Assembly (NCBI GenBank): GCA_030737835.1
Contig: JAUJYN010000062.1
Span: 1-64,000, forward strand
Length of the DNA: 64,000 bases
DNA from: Acorus gramineus
Lineage: Eukaryota > Streptophyta > Magnoliopsida > Acorales > Acoraceae
Reading direction: 5' to 3'
Positions within the stretch are counted from its first letter, which is position 1. Each line of letters begins with the position of its first letter. Below are positions 58,318-64,000 of the stretch, piece by piece. A model generated the notes under the pieces. It saw only the letters and a list, made by a program, of their open reading frames with translations. It did not search any database and was not told where the DNA came from. Made by a program: the position numbers and the translations under genes.

Positions 58318-59432
58318 TCCTGTTGTTTCGGTGCTGGAATGGTCCTTTAGTCCCTTTGCCACCATGACATTGTTCTGCTTCATCCAAAGGGGGTAAATCT
58401 TTTTCCTCATATGGTAAGAAGCTGAATATGGCTTCTTTTTTTTTTTTTGGACCTCCTTGCATAGAGTAAAATTGCCACCAAAACTAAGAGTTGGAATATG
58501 TTTATACAAAGAGGGACAGTGATGGTCCTGGTTGGATTTTTTTTTTTTCCATTATGGATTTTGTTTATAGAGGATTTCTTTTCCTTGTTTTTTTTTTAAA
58601 AGATTGAGGGGGTGTGAAAGTTCTTGTAGATGATCTCTTGAAACTGATGATGACAAAGGGTTGTGAATGAGGTTTCAAGGAAACTATACGTAAAAAGAAG
58701 TTAGCTTCTGTTTTGAGAATTATGAATTATGGCTATTAGTGCATGCAGAGTTGCGGAGATGAATTGGATGGATTAAGATCTTCCTCAGTTATCAAAAGGG
58801 TAAGATAATCTAAAAAAAAATGGCAAGCATCTCTGAGACCAGTCTGATCTATCTCGCTGTGATTGATTCCAAGCAAAAGCGATTGGGTTTAAGGTATTTA
58901 ATAAGTTGACAGTTCTGACTTGAATATTGATTGGCCTGCATGACTAACAGTCTTACATGTAGGCAGCTTAAGAGCTACTTTCTGATGAAGGAGCCATTTC
59001 AGATTCACCACGGCTGCTGCAATGTGAGCAATTTTTTTTAAAAAAAAAAAATTGTACAAGGACAGTTGAGAACTACAAGCAAGTTGAATGCACCACTCTC
59101 CTCTTAAGAGATGCATACAAAAAAAACATGGTGAAATTAATCCGAAAGAGAGATCTTTCTCAACATTCTTTCTCCAAAAAAAAAAAAAAGAATGTTGGAT
59201 GAAGAAAAATATAGTGTGGAAATTCTGATACGAGAGCCCGTAATGCCTTTCACCGGTCATCGTCACGAAGGGGTCATGTTTTGTAATTGTTAATTGTTTT
59301 TTACTTTCTACGGACTAGTGGTTTTTCAGATATCATGGTAAGCAGAAACAAAAATTTATTTGAACAATCACTAGCCTTTTCATTTCTCACGTATCATGGA
59401 AGAAAGCATCATGCAAGGCAAAGCAGATCCAC
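58318..59432. other. DUF789 3' UTR and intergenic sequence
   Basis: The first 250-350 bases are probably 3' UTR. The rest has several T or A runs (58436, 58540, 59037, 59177) and no gene-like frame. The minus-strand open stretches are broken by homopolymer-encoded Phe or Lys runs. Confidence 0.5.
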
Positions 59433-60461
59433 ACAGGCCTGTTAATTATTCGAAAAAATATTTATATCTGAATTTGAAAATATAGAAAATATCCGATATC
59501 TGAAAATCCGTATCCGAACTAAATTATTCATATCCGAAATTTTTTGGATTGGATCAGATATAACCTATATCCGATCCGAACAATATCCGTATCCGAACTG
59601 TTATTTTGTTTATATATATTAGGATTAATTTTAACCCTTTGATCAAAATCCAATAGCTCACCGTTCACCAACTTTTTTAGAGTAAAACACAAATCAATTA
59701 AAACTTGATACCAACTCACCATTCACCGACCCTTGTTGACGCCGTTTCATTCATCTCCTAGTGTTCTACCAAAAACAAATTCTAATCCACCAAAAATTAA
59801 AAAAATCGCTAAAACCCCATTTAAATCATAGTTCTTCTCATCCACCAAAAACAAGAAAAACAAAATAAATCACCAAAAACTCATTCAAATCATATATCCT
59901 CCTCTCTGCAAGTCGCCGATCGTGGTCGACCGTGGCTGATCGCGGCTCCTCTGCTGCGGATCCTCCTTCGCATCTCATCCTTGCGGATTGTGGCTCCTCC
60001 TTGGCTCTTCATCCCTGCGGATCCTCCTCTGCTGCGGCTCCTCCTCGGCTCCTCATCCTCTTTTTAGCAAGGTGAGATACGGAGGAAATGATTGATGGAT
60101 TATCTGAGCTTTTCTTGTTGGTTTGACAGGGATTGATAGTGTGTTAATTTGTTACGGAAGTTTTCATTTTTTGATGAATTTTTTTTGTGTGAATATGATC
60201 TAAAATTTTTGAATATGTTTGAATGTCATCATCTTTGATCTAAACATGATTTATATTTTTATATCTTTGATTGATACCTATTTAACTATGTTAGAATTTA
60301 TGATTTATGAAATTCTTTGTATTTTAATTTGGTTTGAATATTTCAGATATTATCCGTATCCGGATTTTTGGATTAGGTACGGATATTTTTTTAGATATCC
60401 AGTTCGGATACGGATACAGATATGGGCCTATCCGATCCGTATCCATTCGATTGACATGCTT
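59433..60461. mobile_element. Non-autonomous hAT-like element, about 1.03 kb
   Basis: Flanked by AGATCCAC (59425-59432) and AGATCCAT (60462-60469), a near-exact 8-bp duplication. The terminal regions are weak inverted repeats (left AGGCCTGTTAATT; right, reverse complement, AAGCATGTCAATC). The strong signal is subterminal: repeated ATCCGTATCCGAA blocks at the left mirrored by TTCGGATACGGAT blocks at the right. A GC-richer island (about 59910-60060, CTCCTC and GCGGATCC repeats) sits inside. No transposase frame is seen. Confidence 0.7.
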
Positions 60462-60544
60462 AGATCCATAAGGTAACGTCTCCATCACGTTTTTTTAGAC
60501 TATTTTTTTTCAAGCCTTATTCTATTCTCATGTGCTTCGATAGA

Positions 60545-60745
60545 AAATTATATGAACATATACTTATATTAACGAGGTATATGTTTCGATAGAAATTTTT
60601 TATTTTTTTATAAATTTATCAGTGTAATTTATTGAAATATATGTTTTACTTTTTATAAAAACATATATTATTTTAAAAACATATAAAACAGGTGTGAATT
60701 AAAATTGGAGTTGAAAAAATGGACTGTACATAAAATTATCCTTGT
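60545..60745. repeat. Dispersed AT-rich repeat R1, copy d
   Basis: Shares TATATGTTTTACTTTTTATAA, AAAAACATATATTATTTT and a tail AATTGGAGTTGAAAAAATGG...AAAATTATCCTT with copy a at 3700-3892, and AACGAGGTATATG with the palindrome of the other copies. It lies just right of the 1 kb hAT-like element. Confidence 0.65.
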
Positions 60746-61193
60746 GACTGGTTAGCCCACTTGGGTTAAAAGACGAAAGGAAAATATGCGCACCATACAA
60801 TGAGCGAACCGAGGGTTAGAACACTTGAACAGTCGATGCGTGTTCATAAATAAATAAATATAAATATACTCGCGTTGTGATCGGACAGCAGTCTGGTTGG
60901 ATTCGTGTTTTGTAATTGATTGATAGAGGTGTCGCAACTAGCTATAACGGTCTGTCTCTTTCTCTTTCTCTCCCCGACTTGTACCGTGCATTCAAATCAA
61001 CCTCATGTTCTTGAAGATTCTTTCTTTTATTTTTTCTAAAATAAAATTGAAAACCGTCGCACAGTTCTTTATTAATGTTGAAAAAGCTTGCACTTCAAAT
61101 TACAGTATATAGGGTGAAAGAGGAGCGAATTTTATTTTATTTTTTTTCTTCTTTTTTTTTTGTTTCAAAGAGAGGTTGGTGTATCAAATCGTG

Positions 61194-64000
61194 ATGTTTT
61201 CACTGTTTGTGGGTATCGTATTGGGTGCCGTGACCGTCGTATTGGCCGAGTGCCTGATTCTGATTACGATCGTTCGGCGATTGCAACGGAAATCGTCTGA
61301 ATCCTCTACGGGAAAGGATGATGGGCTTCAACATCAACATCGCAATGGGGATCTCGATTTTGAGCAGTCCATTGCCTTCGCTTGCAATAAAGAGGTCTTC
61401 CCCTCCCCTTTCTTTTTTTCATTTTTATTTTCCGCTCTTTTTTTTTTTTTTTTTTAATTCATGAATCGGGATCGAGGTCCCTTAATATAATATTAGTATC
61501 CTCACTTGTGTAAGATTACTTTTCACCGGAGAAAAAGTAATCTCGCTTGTAATGATGATGTTATGCGGTGTCACATTGTAATCTGTTCTCTTCACTTTAT
61601 ATATATCAGCCTGCCAGCCCCTTCGAAAGGTTCATTTTTACATGTTTGTTTGGCTGGTTTGGTTTTATGCTCAATTTTTGAGTTTCTTAATCTCATCTTT
61701 TTTTTTCTTTTTTTTAATTGATTAGTTATTTTTCATATTTACAGGGTTTTATTTGGGTGTTGGAACCGGAAAAAGTTCCAAAAGTTACTCTTAATGAATC
61801 ACCAGCAGAGGTACCCAAGGACCAAAAGAACAAAAAGGAAATCGTTGAGGTTTCCCCAACCAAGAAGTATGCAAACATTAAAGACCACTCCCTCATCCTG
61901 AAAGATATAGATGGTTCTCAGGCTATTGTTCAGCTTGCAGGCTGCACAATTCTATCTGTTTCTTCCTCAAGCTTGTCCTCGAAAAAGTGGTAATTTTCAT
62001 AAACTTTTTCTTTTTTTTTTTCTTTTTTGAAGAGGGGTTATCTCACTTTCAACTAAAATTGATAGGTCTACCATCAAAAGTTACTTTTTGGAAACTCATC
62101 AGTTTTCTCACAAAGTGTTTATTATTAAACTTCTTCATGATGCTAGAAGGGTAGACTAAATGTTCTTTTATGCATTAGCATGGTCATATCCAAGCTTTGA
62201 GTGTGGAATAAATTAAGGATTTTCATCCAATTTGTATTCTCATGATTATGAATTGCTTGACAGGGCTAAAAAATACCCCATTAAAGTTGAATGCAAGAAC
62301 TCAGCTGTATATAAAGGAAGTAGAACATTGTACTTATATCTTGAAACTTCTTGGGACAAGGAATCATGGTGCAAAGCCCTCCGTCTTGCTTCCTCTGAAG
62401 ACAAGCAAAAACTGAATTGGTATTGGCAGTTAAGGGAAGAGTTCCACCATTATTTTGCATCATTAAATGCTGAGTATCTTAAATTTCTAAAGCCCTCTAC
62501 TGGGCTAGCTGAGGTGAAAGACAAAATGGATAATCTGGATGGATCTTCCTCAAAGGTCCGCCTTTTCTTGAAAAAGCTTGCGAAGAAGGCTTCTAAGGCT
62601 GGTGCTGAATATAAAGCAATGGGTCATGGTGAGAAGAAAGTCGGTGACAAAGTACGAGCCTCTCAAGAAACTTCGTCAAAAGGCAGCTCAGCAAAAATAT
62701 CTTCAGCAGATACATCAAGGACAAGTTCCTTGCAAGATGCTGTAGTGCCACCTTCTGCATCATCATCTGTTCATTCAAATAGTTACACTCAGGGTTCTGT
62801 ATTGTTAGATGCCGACTCTGATGAGAAGTTTGGTGCTGATGAGGGAACACTTTGTTGGAATTTGTTGTTCTCTCGGTTGTTTTTTGATGCTAAGCGAAAC
62901 TTAGAAATAAGCAGCTTCATAAAATCACGCATTCAGGTTATTTTGTGGATGCAGTAGAATCTTTCATATTCATTTGTTGACATACATCTGATAATGATCT
63001 CAATTCATGTTGTGCACAGAGAACGCTTTCGGACATGAGAACGCCTAACTACATTGCTGGAGTCACCTGTACTGGCATTGATCTTGGGAATCTTCCTCCA
63101 TACATACATAACATGAGGGTTCTCCCGATGGACATGAATGAGGTTTGGGCTGTGGAAGTGGATTTTGAGTACTCCGGTGGTGCAATTTTAGACATTGAGA
63201 CAAGGCTTGAAGTTCGTGAACCTGAATTTCAAAAAGGCATTGTGGATACAGGTCTGGAATCAAGCTCCATTGAAGAGGTCACCTCAGGTCTCCTTGAGGG
63301 CTTTGAACATTATGGAGCTCAGTTGGATAGTTCGATAGATACAGTTGAAAAAACAGAGAAGAAAGATGAAGGAGATCTAGGTATGCTTGCATTAATTACT
63401 ACAAGCTACATTTTGTTACCTTAATGTGAACTAGTGCACTGGATTATATGACATGTGAATTTTGCAATTTAAATGATAAATCTACTGATGTTAAAATAGC
63501 TATATATAAGATGTAGGTTGTTTTTACTGACTTGTACTAGAATGGAACTCTGTGGTCTCCCATTCAATAAGTGATGTTAATATTAATGCAACACAGAACT
63601 TTTTATGATTATCTGTCCTTTTTTCTCTTTATAAAGGAGCTAGTATCGTCCCAATGTTCATTGCCTTAAGTCCTTCCACAATAAGACAAAACAAGTAATT
63701 TTGTGTTACTGTTCTTGATTGATACCATAAGGTTGTACATAACTATTGTGATGTTTACTGATTGTTGCATTTTGTTTTTCAATTTTCTTTATGGAAAAAA
63801 TAAAGTATGATCATATATTTTTGGATTTCCAAAAATCTGGTGTTGATATCAATCATTTGACGATTTCACTGTATTATTGGAGCACTATCAATATTCAACA
63901 TAGATGGTTGGACTGAATAAAATCCTGCTTCAGGAATGTAGTGCCAGTATTCTTTTGACCTTTTGATAAATGCCGAGTATGTAGCAGTGTAATGACATAA
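61194..64000 (+). CDS. PH and SMP domain lipid-transfer protein, TEX2-like (partial, runs off the window)
   Basis: Plant members carry an N-terminal membrane anchor, a PH-like domain and an SMP domain (formerly DUF2404), and are expected to move lipids at ER contact sites. Exons in view: 61194-61394, 61745-61989, 62264-62936, 63020-63380 (493 codons plus one base); later exons lie beyond 64000. The first ATG is at 61194 (MFSLFVGIVLGAVTVVLAEC), a transmembrane segment with LILITIVRR behind it. The PH-like region (about 120-215) includes DHSLILKDIDGSQAIVQLAG and TLYLYLETSWDKESWCKALR. A Ser-rich linker follows. The SMP domain begins GTLCWNLLFSRLFFDAKRN and continues TPNYIAGVTCTGIDLGNLPP and WAVEVDFEYSGGAILDIET. 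From 63381 to 64000 only intron is seen. Confidence 0.9.

Noticed and set aside
61176-61193. Start of the SMP protein six codons before the first ATG
   Set aside because: That position is TTG; the first ATG is at 61194 and directly begins the hydrophobic anchor.

Overview
The window is nuclear DNA of a flowering plant. The genes have many short exons and GT-AG introns, the telomere-type repeat is the plant CCCTAAA form, small non-autonomous DNA transposons are common, and every recognisable protein is a plant housekeeping or developmental family. Lineage below angiosperm cannot be fixed by reading alone. I saw no LTR retroelement, viral element, CRISPR array, tRNA or rRNA gene.

Layout, left to right. 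(1) 323-2080: the 5' end of an unidentified minus-strand gene whose body lies outside the window. (2) 2.1-9 kb: a repeat-rich intergenic block holding a 0.33 kb interstitial telomere-repeat array, a hAT element with an exact 8-bp target duplication, two PIF/Harbinger-type elements, a fold-back Mutator-type element with an exact 9-bp duplication, and a dispersed AT-rich repeat. (3) 9198-20506 (+): katanin p80 subunit (KTN80), 17 exons. (4) 21842-24665 (-): UTP23, a PIN-domain ribosome-assembly factor, convergent with KTN80. (5) 26139-29364 (-): HAKAI, a RING/C2H2 protein of the m6A writer complex, with a fragment of a 4-coumarate:CoA ligase-like gene stuck against its 5' side. (6) 30078-36187 (+): a DUF707 protein, divergent from HAKAI. 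(7) 37868-41531 (-): ABCG11, the cuticular-lipid half transporter. (8) 43631-44146 (-): a secreted cysteine-rich protein. (9) 45481-47768 (+): CB5LP, a membrane-anchored cytochrome b5-like protein. (10) 47.8-52.8 kb: intergenic, with a long-inverted-repeat element and a second fold-back element. (11) 52855-58317 (+): a DUF789 protein. (12) 58.3-61.2 kb: intergenic, with a 1 kb hAT-like element. (13) 61194-beyond 63380 (+): a PH plus SMP lipid-transfer protein (TEX2-like), cut by the window edge.

The genes do not form one pathway; this is an ordinary gene-rich plant segment. Exon joins were chosen by GT-AG sites, reading phase and family conservation. Each completed model is a whole number of codons: KTN80 767 aa, UTP23 287, HAKAI 457, DUF707 364, ABCG11 703, CB5LP 116, DUF789 334. 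The most notable items are the 4CL-like gene fragment in the HAKAI/DUF707 divergent promoter, the interstitial telomere array, and several small transposons whose ends and target duplications can be read to the base. I did not find a convincing new biological system.
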